The notes below the pieces were generated by a model. It did no database searches, was not told the DNA's origin, and worked only from the letters and a program-made list of their open reading frames with translations. A stretch of DNA of 64,000 bases from Desmodesmus armatus (lineage: Eukaryota > Chlorophyta > Chlorophyceae > Sphaeropleales > Scenedesmaceae), in NCBI GenBank assembly GCA_007449985.2, contig VIIQ02000678.1:55001-119000 (forward strand), in the 5' to 3' direction. The first letter of the stretch is position 1. The number at the start of each line of letters is the position of its first letter. Of the stretch, positions 10,129 through 21,537 are shown in pieces. The position numbers and the translations under genes were made by a program.

Positions 10129-11720
10129 CATGTTTGGGCAAGTGTGCGGACTTCTGTTGTACATGGCTCTAGATAGGTTCTGCTGCTGTTTCATACAGCC
10201 CAGCCAGCAGAGACAAGGGATGGAGGGATGCATGCACATCTGGGCAGCAGGCTCCAGCAATGATGGTGGCTTCAGTTTTGATACGTCTGTATGTTGGTGC
10301 TGGACAGTCCTGCCGCCATGTTTTGGTGGTAGGCAGGTGGTCATCCTGCATGGTTAGTGTTGGGGTACGTGCTTGTCTGTATGGTGCGCTGGCATGTGCT
10401 GGCCCTGAGCTGTGCACAGGGGCCAGTGATGACACCAGCAATTGTATTTAGTGACTGTCATCGAGTGCACTGCCTACATAGTATGTCAGATCTGGAAGCA
10501 GTTGTCCCGCAGGACAGGCTTGGCAGATTTGTGCGCAGAGCGGCCTGTGCAGCAGCAGTGGTAGATCATGGCGGCATCATGCCAGCAGCACTGCGCAGTT
10601 GATGTGTACAGCAATGCCTGCGCATACAGACAGTATGCTGCTGCTTACTTTGAGTCTGTAGTTGCACCTTGTGTGGAGCCCTTGTGCGGATGAAGTCAGT
10701 GTGTTGAGCAGGTGTGTTATCATCTAGTGCGGGTGGCACCATGGGCCTGTTGTTGCTTGGTTCATTTATTCGGGCGAGAGCAGCAGACCTTGAGCTGCTG
10801 TGCTGTTGATGACTGGGGCCGTCAGTGACTGACTAGACTCTTGGCAAACAAAATGTGTCAATGTTGCCGCCACTGAGGCAGGCAGGGGCAGCATGGGGGT
10901 GGAAGTACTTTGCCTAAGTAGGCTTTTTTTTGGAAGTGATCAGTTACGATGGGCTGGACCATGCAACCAGCAGTTCACTCCATAAAAAGATCCAACGAGA
11001 GGATGGGGCAACCTGTTGTGACACCCACCCCACGGCACCCCCTTTTGCAGAGGACACCATCGCAGGGCCATGCAGACAGCTCCGTGAGAAGCAGCCCCTA
11101 AGGGCATCCAGGGCCTAAGTAGGCTGCAGGCAGACTGCTGCTGTACCTCTGCCTACCTCTTGACACACTCAGCCACCAAGCTGAGCAACACCATCAAGTA
11201 TGGTGTCACTTGCTACATATGCCGTGCTATTCAAGGGGGCTGTTTGGGGGCTAGGCAGGCAATGTGACTGCTTATGCTGTTGTTTTCAGCAATACCTGGG
11301 ACAATGTCCCAGGGACATGCATGCTTTTCTGTCCCCATGGCAGCCCTTGCCAGGCAATGCCATTGTGAAGTATGGCTTAACATATCTGAAAGAACTTGTA
11401 ACCCCTACAAATTGGCAGTCGGCAGTGCGCAGAGTGCCAGGTTTGTCCTGATTGCCGCCCTGTCAGGGTCTGTTCCCCTGCTCAACACACTGCGGCAAAT
11501 TCCACAGCCGAAAAACGAAAGAAAGTATAGCAGTTGCCAAGGACGACCGCAAGCACCCTCGCCCTTGCCGCAACAACGAGCTCAGACTCAGAGCTCAAGA
11601 GTCGCGCTCAACAACGAGCCCCAATGGGCCCATTAATTGGTCCAGCCGGAACAACATTCCACTAACAGCTGGTATCTTTACATTAGATTTTTTGAGCTGT
11701 TATTTGCTTTATTTTTGCTA

Positions 11721-11893
11721 GCCTAAGCACCGTGGGTAAACTCTCTGGATGCCTGCTGATTCGGTGCTCGAGAGTGATAGCTTCGGCCACCCCTTCGGCT
11801 AGCGTCAAGGTCACTGGCACAGCCACTGGTTGTGCACATACCCGCTGACGCGGTTTCCGCCACCGAATCAAGGGGATCCCCCAGTGCTTAGGC
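11721..11893. other. Structured inverted-repeat element, possible ncRNA or foldback element
   Basis: The ends are perfect 10-bp complements (11721-11730 with 11884-11893, GCCTAAGCAC). Inside them a 9-bp pair (11758-11766 with 11861-11869, GATTCGGTG) nests correctly. Three further local hairpins lie within: about 11778-11801, 11817-11835 and 11850-11860. Such nested stems around a multi-branch loop look like a folded RNA, but no known RNA family was recognised. A small foldback transposon is the alternative. Confidence 0.5.
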
Positions 11894-12732
11894 AGTAGAC
11901 CTGTCTGCTTGCAAGCGACAGCCAGCCAATGTTGCAAAAGCTGTCTTCCATGTGCATATGTGTGTCCTTAGTGGGGAGAGTTCTCTTCTGCATGCTTGTC
12001 TATACTGTAGTACATGGCAGCAGAGCACTCGGCAGGAGGGGTGCGGGCAATACAGGTGGGTGGGTCAGGGTCAGCCTGGTTGGCTGCCACAGAGGTGAAA
12101 AAGCCCCTGTGGTATGGAAGTCCAATCCTTCCATGGCCCAGTATACAATGCAAACTGCTCGGGTACCGCTATGCACAACGTGCAATAGCTGGTTTCCCGT
12201 CTGGCAGCTGAAACCCTGGTAAAAGCAGTGCAAGGGTGTACTTGCTTTCCCAATGTACCTGCAGTGGCCACAGGGACCCTCACATCAGTTTTCCGGGCAC
12301 CCCTCACTGCCACCTTCGTGATGAATGCTCTGGGTACCAGTCATTGCAAGTGCCCCATGTATGTGTAACACAGTGATGTACAGGGATGGCAGCTGAGCTG
12401 TCAAAGCAATGAGTGCCGCACTCAGCAGGCTGCTGCACTGTACAGATCCAAGCACATGCCTTTGAGTGTATTCTGTGTGTTCTCATGGACTTTTTTCATG
12501 GACTGTGCGTGTTGATCACGTGCAGAAGTATCCGTGTGAGAGCAGCCGTCCTGAACCTGCATCGTGACCAGCTGTCGTGTAGCTGTGTGAAACTGCAGAA
12601 CATACTATGACCTGAGACCTGAGATGCAGGGGCTGACACAGCTTCACTAGTACACCTGTCAGCAGCAAGTGACACTTGAAGTTGTGCCCTGCGCATGCGC
12701 ATGCCTCAGTGAGCCAAAGCCAAGCACCGTTG

Positions 12733-12737
12733 TTACA
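12733..12737 (-). terminator. Possible TGTAA polyadenylation signal, His-rich protein gene
   Basis: The first TGTAA on the minus strand after the stop at 13151; a 3' untranslated region of about 415 bp would result. Confidence 0.35.
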
Positions 12738-13150
12738 TCGTGACATGCATCAACCCGCCTCATGCCTGGTTGGTCATGAGAGAATTTGGGGTTCAAAAAC
12801 ATCATGCAGCAGCAAATGACAGCACAGCACCTGGCCCAACTTCGTGTCAACACAACTGCAGTGCACTCACACTGCTGTGCTTCTTTGCCTGGCAACCACA
12901 ATTTCCTGTCCTACACTGGGTTGCATTGGATGAATAAAACAAGACAAATACCTACTTCGAAACAACCATGTCAGCATCCTGACACAGAATCCTGATATAG
13001 AATCAACAACAACCGCATGTCAACTCGGCTGGATTCAAAAGCAACGCACATGCTCAGCAGGGCTGCCTGTCGTACTGCATAAGCCACCATCATCCCTTTA
13101 GTAGCCAGCAGCAGCGCAGCCTTGCTTGCTCAATAGGTTGTGAGACCCGA

Positions 13151-13492
13151 TCAGAAACACTTGTGGCCGGACCATTTGCCGCCATGGCAGCAGTAGTAGC
13201 CGTGGTGGAAGGAGTAGAGGTCGTAGCGGTGGCCATGGTACCAGCAGTAATGGCCTCCATCGTGGTGTCCACCGTGGTGGCCGCCATGGTGCTTCTGGTG
13301 GTGTCCACCATGGTGCTTCTGGTGGCCCCCATGGTGCTTGCAGTTGAGCAGCTGACGGGCTGAGGCAAGAGAACCATCCTGTGCCATCACCCCATCATCT
13401 GGCTGGGGCAGGGGGTCAGCCAGGCAGGCACTCACAGCCAGCATGCCTAGCAGGCCGATGACAAGGAGCAGGGTGGTGGCCTTGGGAGCCAT
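13151..13492 (-). CDS. Small secreted His/Gly-rich protein
   Basis: The protein has 113 residues. Residues 1-24 are a classical signal peptide: MAPK start, a long Leu/Val/Ile core, then SACLA, so export to the secretory pathway or cell surface is likely. The mature part begins acidic, then has repeated KHHGGHH/GGHHQ units (about residues 52-81), followed by a Tyr/His/Cys-rich end with CC and a final KCF. I count five cysteines in the mature part, and His makes up about a quarter of it. His/Gly-rich exported proteins often bind divalent metals such as Cu, Zn or Ni, so metal binding is a reasonable inference; no named family was recognised. The ATG follows a likely 3' splice site (CCCCCTCAG) about 25 bp upstream, so the 5' untranslated region is probably spliced. 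A TATA box lies at 13922-13930. Confidence 0.75.
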   Translation of the reverse strand: MAPKATTLLLVIGLLGMLAVSACLADPLPQPDDGVMAQDGSLASARQLLNCKHHGGHQKHHGGHHQKHHGGHHGGHHDGGHYCWYHGHRYDLYSFHHGYYCCHGGKWSGHKCF

Positions 13493-15088
13493 GGCGAGGA
13501 CAGACAGAGAAACCTGAGGGGGGAGCAGGGTTGGGGGGCGCGCAGCATAGGCAGCAACAGAAACAATCGTCAGGCGCACTCAAGCATTGCGCACCCACTG
13601 TGCAGCTACGTTTTGTTGCTGGTCTGCCACTGCATTCCTAATTTCTGGTGCACAAAATCACACAGCACAGTGCAACACCACTCGGGTGCTTCGCACTAGC
13701 ATGCGACGGTCTCATCCGTCTCGTGGCCAACGACTGCAGATTCGCTGCAACACGCAGTTGTGCAGCTGCTGAGCGCCTTGGGAGCCTTGCCGACACACTG
13801 CGCTCACCTTTGAGGGTGAAGGTTGACGGGTACTGCGGGGCTGGGCGAGCTTGCAAGATGATGACTTGACATGAACTGGGAAAGCCGAGCAGGCGGTGGT
13901 AAACTGGGATGTGCAGACGCGCTTTATATACGCAACCGCAAGAGACCAAAACCGGCCGTCACCCGACATACTGGAATGGCCGGTGGGGGTCATCGATTAT
14001 ACTTTCATCTACCAGTGGCGCCCCGTTTGGTCATTGCGATGGTTCTGCGTTGTCAGCCTGTGCCGCGGGCGTGTCGCGCCAGCTGACCCGCGAAGCCAGG
14101 GCGATGTGCGCAGGGCCCCGAGTCCTGTTGACGAAAACTCAACTGTGGCGCATGCGATGCTTCATTGTACACAGCCCAGGTACAGCCCGTCAAGACGTCC
14201 TGAATGTCAGCTGGCTGTAGGCAGAGAGTGTGCTGCAACGGTGTCACACCCCAGGCCTGAGAGCAGCAGTTCTGAGTTTGGCTCTTACACGCTTGTGTAC
14301 CAAGACAGGCAGCTGATGCAGCACTGCTGCTGGCTGACCCCCGTAAGAAAATGGCAGATGGAAGTGTTGATCAAGCGTCGAGTGGTATCGTCCAGGCCAA
14401 CTTCACGCATGACATACCACATGCAGACGTAGTCCCAGCTACACCATTTTTTTGTTATGTGTAAGGGGGGGACCCCCACCGGCTGGCCACACACACACAC
14501 ACCATTCCCATCCCATGCACACATGCTACACACACATGCACGCAAAACCACTCAACCATCGCAAGGCAGCCCATAGGCTAGGGCTTTAACTGCCACAACA
14601 AACAAGATGCGCATCGCCTGCTGGTGCTACCGCTGCCACTGTGCCCATGACATACATCCCTTGCTGCCCTCACCACACACACAAACGACACACAACGTCA
14701 CTGGCTCAACCACCCGCTGCTGGAAAGAGGCAGCCACCACAACCATCATGCAAGAGTCTCGCATAGAAGCACCTGAACTTGAAGGATTTGAGGAATTAAG
14801 TACATGGCAACAACAGCAGCAGCAGCAGCAGCGGCGACAGCGGTGAGGCACAGGGGGCCTGTGAGGGGTAAAGCAGAACGTATGAGATGACGGTGTAAGC
14901 GACGTCAAGGAGATCAGCGACGCATGGTACAGTGTGAGATGTCACATGTCACTCACTTGTTGCACATACACGCATACCTGACAACCACAACGGGTGCAGC
15001 GGCAAACAACAGCTGTGCCTGCAGGCACCAGAACTGTGCAGCAGGCTCCCAGCTCTCATGCCTGACAGACCAAAGCTCCCAACATGTA
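13493..15088. other. Promoter/5' UTR of the His-rich gene, then gene-free DNA
   Basis: About 13493-13920 is probably 5' untranslated and intron sequence of the His-rich gene. The remainder to 15088 shows only low-complexity features, including a CA repeat at about 14489-14503 and CAG repeats at about 14810-14835. No product was recognised. Confidence 0.45.
13922..13930 (-). promoter_or_regulatory. TATA box for the His-rich protein gene
   Basis: Minus-strand TATATAAAG, a near-consensus TATA box, about 430 bp upstream of the ATG. The distance implies a spliced 5' untranslated region, consistent with the 3' splice site just before the ATG. Confidence 0.5.
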
Positions 15089-15093
15089 TTACA
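15089..15093 (-). terminator. TGTAA polyadenylation signal, ankyrin gene
   Basis: TTACA on the plus strand 44 bp after the stop codon of the ankyrin-repeat gene. Confidence 0.7.
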
Positions 15094-15136
15094 AAGCTGC
15101 TTACCTGGCCAGAAGCCCTCCTGCCTCCCTGCTGCC

Positions 15137-15602
15137 TCACACCCGTTCCTGCTTGACGCGCGCCCTGCTTGAGCCACTGTCACTGCTGCCACCACCACCA
15201 TCAGCAGCAGCAGCAACAGCAGCTGCTGCACCCTCCCTACCACTGCTACCCTGCTGCTGCTGTCGCTGCTCCCTGGGCTGCACCTCTTTTGCAATGATCA
15301 GCTCCTCCTCCCCCTCCATCAGCTGCCTGTTGAGTGACTCATCCTCCTCATCTGACACCAAGTCAATGCACTCAAAGACACCCTCAACGGCAGGGGCGGG
15401 ACGCCCAAACAGCAGCAGCTGCAGCAGCAGAGGCAGCTGCTGCTCCTGGTCCTGATGCTGCCGGCCCTCCCAACGCAGCAGGCTGCGCAGCGTCAGCAGT
15501 AGACGCCTGGCAGCATCGCTAGGCTCTAACCCAGCTGCTGCTGCTGGGCCGCTGCTGCTGTCATTCAGCTTGCGTTTTTTGTGTGCAGGCTGCTGCTGCT
15601 GC

Positions 15603-15649
<47 letters not shown>

Positions 15650-18004
15650 AGGTAGATCAGCCACCAGCTTGTCAAAGCCAGGTGCCAGGGAGGGGTACAC
15701 ATGCTGCACTCGGCTGCGGCCCAGGGGTACTGTCATAACTGCCTCCCTGATTGCCCCACTGCGGTTGCTGCGACCGATGCTCCTGGTGGCAAGCTGGGGT
15801 GCCAAGTGTGCTGTGTACAGCTGCAGCAACTGTTGCCCGTCAAACGGCTGGTCTGCCATTAGGAAGTAGTCCATCTGCTGCTGATTGGGAAGGTACAGGA
15901 AACCAGCTGCTTTAGCCTGCCGCAGCAGCCTGAGGGTCTCAGGGCCCGGCATAACCACTGCCCCTCCTGCTGCTGCTGCTGCTGCTGGTGGTTGCTGATC
16001 TGCAATATCCCCATGTTCAACTGCATCACCACCCCCAGCAGCCACAGCAGCAGCCACAACAGCAGCAGCAGCATTGCTGACAGAGCCTGGTTCTGCCTTG
16101 ATGCTGCGGAGGACAGCAGCAACACGTGCATCTAACATTGAGCCGTTGTCATGTTGCTGCCAGCAACAGCAGTGCTCCAGACGCTCTTCCTTCGGCTGCT
16201 CCTGAGGCTGTTGCTGCTCCCTAGGCTTGTCCTGCTGCTGCTGAGGCTCTTGCAGTTGCTGAGGCTTCTCCTCCTGCTGCTGCTGCTGCTGCTGTTGCTG
16301 TTCCTGCTCCTGCTCCTGAAGCCCCTCCTCTTCCTGCTGCTGCTGCTGCTCCTGGGGCTTCCCCTGCTGCGGCTGCTGCTCCTGAGGCTCTTGCTGCTGC
16401 TGCTGTTGCCAAAGTCCCTCTTGGGGTGCAAGCTGTCCCTGCAGTTGAGGCTCCTGCACTTGTTGCTGCATCTGCCGCACCTGCTGTTCCGCTGCCGCGA
16501 GAGCCGACGCTGCTGCATGGTGCCTTCCCGCTGCAGCTGCGTGCATTGCAGTGTGACCATACCAGTCAACAGCATCCACTGAGGCACCAGCTGCGATGAG
16601 TGCCGATACTGCTGCTGTTCGTCCTTTGGCGGCAGCCAGATGCAGCGGTGTGCGGTCCCACCTTGTGACAGCATCTACTGTTGCACCAGCTGTAAGGAGT
16701 GCAGTCACTGCTGCAGTCTGCCCGTTTTCTGCAGCCACATGAAGAGGGGTCAGGCCGCAGCTGTTGGCCGCATTCACCTCGGCACCTGCTGTAATGAGTG
16801 CTGCCATTGCTGCTAACTGCCCATTTCCTGCAGCCAGGTGCAGTGGCATGCCGCCGAAATGGTCGGTAGCACCAAGTGAGGCACCAGCTGCAACGAGTGC
16901 TGTCACTGCTGCTGTCCGCCCTGCTGCTGCAGCCAGATGCAGTGGAGTGCGGCCGCAGCTGTCAGCAGCATCCATTGATGCACCAGCTGCAAGCAGTGCT
17001 GACGCTGCTGCTGTCTGCCTTTTTGCTGCTGCCAAATGCAGTGGAGTGCGGCCATTGTGGTCAGGAACATTCACAGAGGCATCAGCATGGATGAGTGCTG
17101 ACACTGCTGCTGTCCGGCCATGCCTTGCTGCGCTGTGCAGTGGAGTGCTGCCGCCCTGGTTAGCAACATCAACTGAGGCACCTGCTGCAATGAGCGCTGT
17201 CAGCATCGCTGATGAACTGTTCTCTGCAGCCCGGTGCAGTGGAGTGATACCCCCCTTGTTGGCAGCATCCACTGTGGCACCAGCTGCGATTAGCGCTGAC
17301 ACTGCTGCTGCATGGCCGCTCTCTGCAGCCACAAGCAGTGGAGTGCTGCCCCACTTACTGGCAGCATGTACTGAGGCACCAGCTGCAATGAGTGCTGCCA
17401 TTGCTGCTGTCTGCCCGTTTTCCGCAGCCAGATGCAGTGGAGTGCGGCTGCAGATATCAGCAGCTTCCACCCTGGCACCAGCTGCAAGCAGTGCTGACAC
17501 TGCTGCTGTCTGCCCTGCTGCTGCTGCCATATGCAGTGGAGTGTGAGTGTAGCGGTCTGCAGCGTTTACCGCTGCATCAAATGTAAGGAGTGCTGTCACT
17601 GTTGCTGTGTGCCCGTTTTCTGCAGCTACATGCAGTGGGGTGCGGCGGTGATCGTCGGCAGCATTCACGCGGGCACCAGCTGCAATCAGTGCTGTCACTG
17701 CTGCTGTCTGCCCTGCTGCTGCAGCCAGATGCAGTGAAGTGCAACCGTGCTTGTCACATGCATCCACTAAGGCACCAGCTGCAATCAGTTTCTCCACTAC
17801 TGCTGTATTTCCATTTCTGGCAGCATAATGCAGCGGACTGCGGCCTCGTCCATCGGCAGCATCAACCGCGGCACCAGCTGCAATGAGTCCAGACACGGCT
17901 GGTGTCTGTCCCTTGGCTGCAGCTTCATGGAGGGCACTGAAGCCGCGCTGATTTGCAGTTGCTGCAGATGCCCCTGTGCCCCGAGGCAAGGTGCGATTTT
18001 GCAT
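15137..18004 (-). CDS. Ankyrin-repeat and polyQ nuclear protein, 955 residues, single exon
   Basis: The open frame starts at the first ATG. Residues 20 to about 510 are fifteen consecutive 33-residue ankyrin repeats of TPLHLAA...G-TAAV-ALI-AGA-V type, very alike, suggesting recent internal duplication; they form a protein-binding solenoid. A Gln/Glu-rich, probably coiled-coil stretch follows (about 515-620). A globular region holds GPETLRLLRQAKAAGFLYLP and FDGQQLLQLYTAHLAPQL (no family recognised). After a CAG tract come a basic AHKKRKL nuclear-localisation-like motif and a C-terminal IDLVSDEEDE that looks like a SUMO-interaction motif with acidic flank. Two SUMO-acceptor consensus sites (psi-K-x-E) are present: SIKAEPG and the terminal VKQE (K951). 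Overall this suggests a nuclear scaffold or transcription regulator; the role is inference. Confidence 0.85.
15597..15649. repeat. (CTG)n / (CAG)n tract in the ankyrin gene
   Basis: A nearly pure triplet run encoding polyglutamine between the globular region and the nuclear-localisation-like motif. Confidence 0.9.
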
Positions 18005-19655
18005 GGAAAATTTTCAGCACCAGCGTTAGCGGCAGAGCAGTACGGACACGAAGCGAACGAGTGAAGAGCTGGGTATGCGAGTCTGCAGGATGAGCATGAC
18101 ATTCATCATCTACAAAAGGTGAGTGCGTGGTGGCCTGCTCCACGCGTGTTCAACTGCCGGCGACGGATGTTATTATCAGCGTCAGCATGCCACAGCACAC
18201 TCCAGAACAGCGCCTACGGTGGTGGTCGAGCACAAAGTGGCGGTGCCCACCGGACATCTCTGACTCCTGGTCAGCTCCTGGTTAGCTCACAGCACAAAGT
18301 TGTGCAGCGTGGGTCCATCCGGAGTGGATCCACTTGACCCAATTGGGTTGCAACCCCCTTTGATGCATCCGCCAGCGTTTTCCAATAAAAAAAAGTCAAA
18401 TCTTGAATACTCTTTGGTAAGCCCACATCACTGCCCTGCCAATGGCCCTGACACATTGGATGCAAGCTTGCTAGAGCACCAGCAGTATCAGCCTCTTGCT
18501 GTGCACACTTCCCCTCTAATGCCCACTAGTACTGCAGCTGCCTCATAAGGGTGGTGGCTGACCGTCAGCCGTCAGCTGAGCTGTGGCAGCACTCTTGTGG
18601 CAATTGAACTTGCTTTGTGTTTGAAAGCAGACACAACACAGGTAGGACGGAGCCAACGCAGCATGCATCAACGAACATGGACACCAGAGCAAGGTTCAGG
18701 CAAGCAAGGACGCATGCACGTGTCGGCTGTCATATGCTGCTGAATTGCTGCTGAATTGTAAGCACAAAGGCTGCAGCGGCAGACAGCAGGCACCAAGCAT
18801 GCACAGCAGGGTTGCGGCTCTCAAGCCTCACCGACCCAAGCTCTAGTGTTGCGTTGAGACAGAGGGCGTTGGGTTGTGAGAGAGGGTGTAATTGACAAGC
18901 CTGCAGACTGCGTGCACTGCAATGCATGCAGTAAGCAAGCTAGCTGGGCCTCGTCTCTTGCTCCTGCTCTGTCCAGCTACGTTGGCCTTTGTTTCAGTGT
19001 GTTGCTTAGGTGTACCTCATACATGCTGACAGATGGCAGAGTGAACTCGCCCCCTTTCCCCTCTCGACCAGAACAGAGACAATCATGATGATGTCAAGCG
19101 TCACACAGTGTGGCACATGTTTTCTGCTGCTGGCAGTGGTCACACACAGCTGACTGCCGTCCACAATGCTACTCCTTCCCAACCTTCAAACCATAACACC
19201 ACAAGTGTTGCAGCGTTGCCAAGCTGTACATGCTGTTTATGCACCCAACGTGCTTCTGCGGCAAATGCACCACAAGCCAGCAAGGGTGGCATCACATCTC
19301 CAGCGCACTGCACCTCACAACGCCTCCTTCAAACGCCAGACAACCAGACACAACCGGACCATGCAACGAACGTCCTGCAACACGCAGCGTCTTGCAAGTT
19401 GCAATTTCACCCGTACCAAGGCACAGCTCCATAAATGTGTGGACGCTGGGCAATTGGATCACTGTACAACCAGCAAATCAAACCTGCTGTTCACACAGCA
19501 GTGTTGGACTTGCTGCTCCAACACAACACAGGCGCATTTCTTGAAAAACAAAAACTTTCAAACAACCTGTGCTGCAGCCCCAAATGCCGCTCAAAGCACG
19601 TGCATGTCCAGACACCGTGCCACACCATGCTTTAGCAGCCAAATGCTGTCGCTGC
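18005..19655. other. Promoter of the ankyrin gene and 3' flank of the BAG gene, no gene seen
   Basis: Both flanking genes are on the minus strand. No frame here carries a recognised domain. A TGTAA on the + strand at about 18755 has no matching gene upstream of it. Confidence 0.5.
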
Positions 19656-21168
19656 TCAGCGCCTAAACCAGCTAGTCCGTTTGGGTTTTTCCTGGGGTCC
19701 AAGTGGTGTGGCGTGTGCTGCTGCCAAGCCCCCCCTTGCCCCTGCTGCTGGCTGCGCCTTGTGTGCTGCATTGATCTCGTCTAACAGCGCGTTGGCGCGC
19801 GTGCTGAGCTCCTTGCGCCTGGCACGCAGCTCCGCAGCACTGCCGCAGCTGACAGCATCCAACGAAAACAGCACCTTCATCACCTGCAGGCACAGCAGAC
19901 AGGGCTGAATGTGGCTGCAGGCCTGTTGTGGGCCTTGCATGCATGTGCCCATATTTTTAAACTGTCACCTGTCTGGCAAGGCACCTTGGCCACGCAAGCC
20001 CCCCTGAAATCAGGTACGCAGGGGCTGCAACTGCCCATCCGCAAGGGGGCTACAGCTGCCCATAAACAAACAACCTTCACCCCAACGTTAAGCAAGGGTG
20101 AAGGTTGAGGTAGGCCGAGCTGGGCTACTGCTGTGGGCTGAAAGCGCCATCCCTGTGCACCTACCGACTCGCTGAGGCACAGATACTGCTTTTGGTCCAG
20201 CGGCATGCCAGGTTGAAGACTCTGCTGCGCCCTGTGGAATTTGTCTGTCACCTGCTGCAGCTGCAGGGCAGCAGCGGCCAGTTCATTGAGCGCTGGCTGC
20301 TGCTTGGCAAGGCGGGCTTTCCGCCAGGCTGTCTGTATGCGTGTTGCTGCGGCCTCTGCACCATGCAAGACAGCGTACAAGATAGCGTACAAGATAGCAG
20401 ACGGTGGTGATTGCAAAGAGGGGTAACCCCCTGCACTATTGGTAACAGTATTGGCAAAGCTTGAGTGTTGGTGGTTGCGGTAACGAAAGAGGGGGTCAGC
20501 AGCTGGCAGTTGTCGGGTGCAGCTTGCTGTCTTGCTGCGCATGCCTTGACTGACTGGCAAAGGCTTCCGGTGGACGCATACAAGTGGCCTGGGAGTACAA
20601 CAGATTCCGGGTGTTGCTTGAAGGAGGGCTGCTGCACTCTGCTGCTACCTTCAAGCCATTTCCTGCTGTCTCATGTGGATTGTGAGCTGCGGCGTGAGGT
20701 GAGTTACCCCATGCTTGGCAACCTGGCACTGAGATGCAGCAATCACACGTGCCCCTCACCTTGGGACAGCTGGGCCTTGCGAGCTCCTGGTCTGCCAGCT
20801 GCTGGTGCAGGGTACTGCTGTGGGCCAATGACACCACCCTGTGCTGCCTTGCCATGACCCTGCTTGCCTGTGTGCACAGGCATTGTGGGTTGTGTATGTG
20901 AACTTCTACCCCTGCGCACTGCCGTAGCTTGACCCTACTGCTGCAGCTGTTGCTGATAACGACCGTCGGCCGAATGTGTCCCCAGTCTCTCAATAAAAAC
21001 GTCTGCAACTGCTTGGACGGGGCCAGAGCAAGCAGCTGTAAACCTGCAGAACACAGCAGACAGCTTGTTCCAGACACCACAGGTATGCTGACACTGATAT
21101 CGATCAAGCCCAAACTGTGAAGTATAAATAATCTTACCAAGAGAATAAGAGTTTTCCATCTCTGCCAT
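19656..21168 (-). CDS. IQ-motif BAG-domain cochaperone, plant BAG5/6/7-like
   Basis: Three exons join in phase: 21168-21138, 20355-20165 and 19883-19656, giving 149 residues. The first exon encodes only MAEMENSYSL plus one base. Exon 2 starts with a calmodulin-binding IQ motif (ATRIQTAWRKARL, about residues 13-25) and leads into the first helix of a BAG domain (LNELAAAALQLQQVTDKF). Exon 3 carries the rest of the BAG domain (VMKVLFSLDAVSC then ELRARRKELSTRANALLDEIN), whose last helix binds the Hsp70 nucleotide-binding domain. The IQ-then-BAG order is the plant BAG5-7 arrangement, linking Hsp70 regulation to calcium/calmodulin. Family members act in cytosol, ER, mitochondria or nucleus; no clear targeting signal is seen. 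The C-terminus is a basic, Ala-rich tail. Confidence 0.87.
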
Positions 21169-21537
21169 GTCCCCTTACGTAAGTTTTGTGCGATACCGGT
21201 ACAGCCTGTCCCCATTGATTGATTCTGGCCAGCACCCCTTGCATGTGCTCTTCACACACGGCAACCGTCTAGCTCATTATAACTGTCGATCTTCAAGATG
21301 TCTGCCTGTACAGCCACCAGGCGGCTTGCCATAGGGGTGCTGAGCAAGCATACCCAGATAGTCTGGGCCAGACTGGCAATGTGTGTGCATTCAGTGTGCG
21401 CAGCACATAGCTGGCTGGCAGCTGGCTGAGCAGTAACACAAAATACATGTCATGCCTGCTTGTTCAGCAGGTAACTTGCTTTTTGCAGCAAGTGCAAAGT
21501 TGAAAGATGGTGCTGGCTCACTCAAACCACTCTGCCC
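21169..21537. other. Short spacer between BAG and DNAJC17 genes
   Basis: This holds the promoter of the BAG gene and the 3' end of the DNAJC17 gene, both on the minus strand. No TGTAA on the minus strand was found here. Confidence 0.5.

Larger units (their letters stand above)
10129..13150. other. Gene-poor stretch with one structured inverted repeat
   Basis: The first part is 3' untranslated DNA of the FYR-domain gene; the nearest TGTAA on its strand is at 11397-11401, about 1.3 kb away, so the true end is unclear. No frame in this 3 kb has a recognisable domain or coherent exon set. The only notable structure is the inverted repeat at 11721-11893. Confidence 0.5.

Noticed and set aside
11640..11900. 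Possible spliceosomal snRNA because of ATTTTTG near the structured repeat
   Set aside because: None of the conserved U1, U2, U4, U5 or U6 sequence blocks could be matched, so only an unnamed structured element is reported.
16764..17546. Long open frame of 260 codons on the plus strand
   Set aside because: It is exactly antisense to the ankyrin repeats; the 99-bp periodicity of the real gene keeps the opposite strand open.
20496..21215. Open frame of 239 codons on the minus strand
   Set aside because: It overlaps the intron of the BAG gene, whose three short exons fit the family and phase much better.
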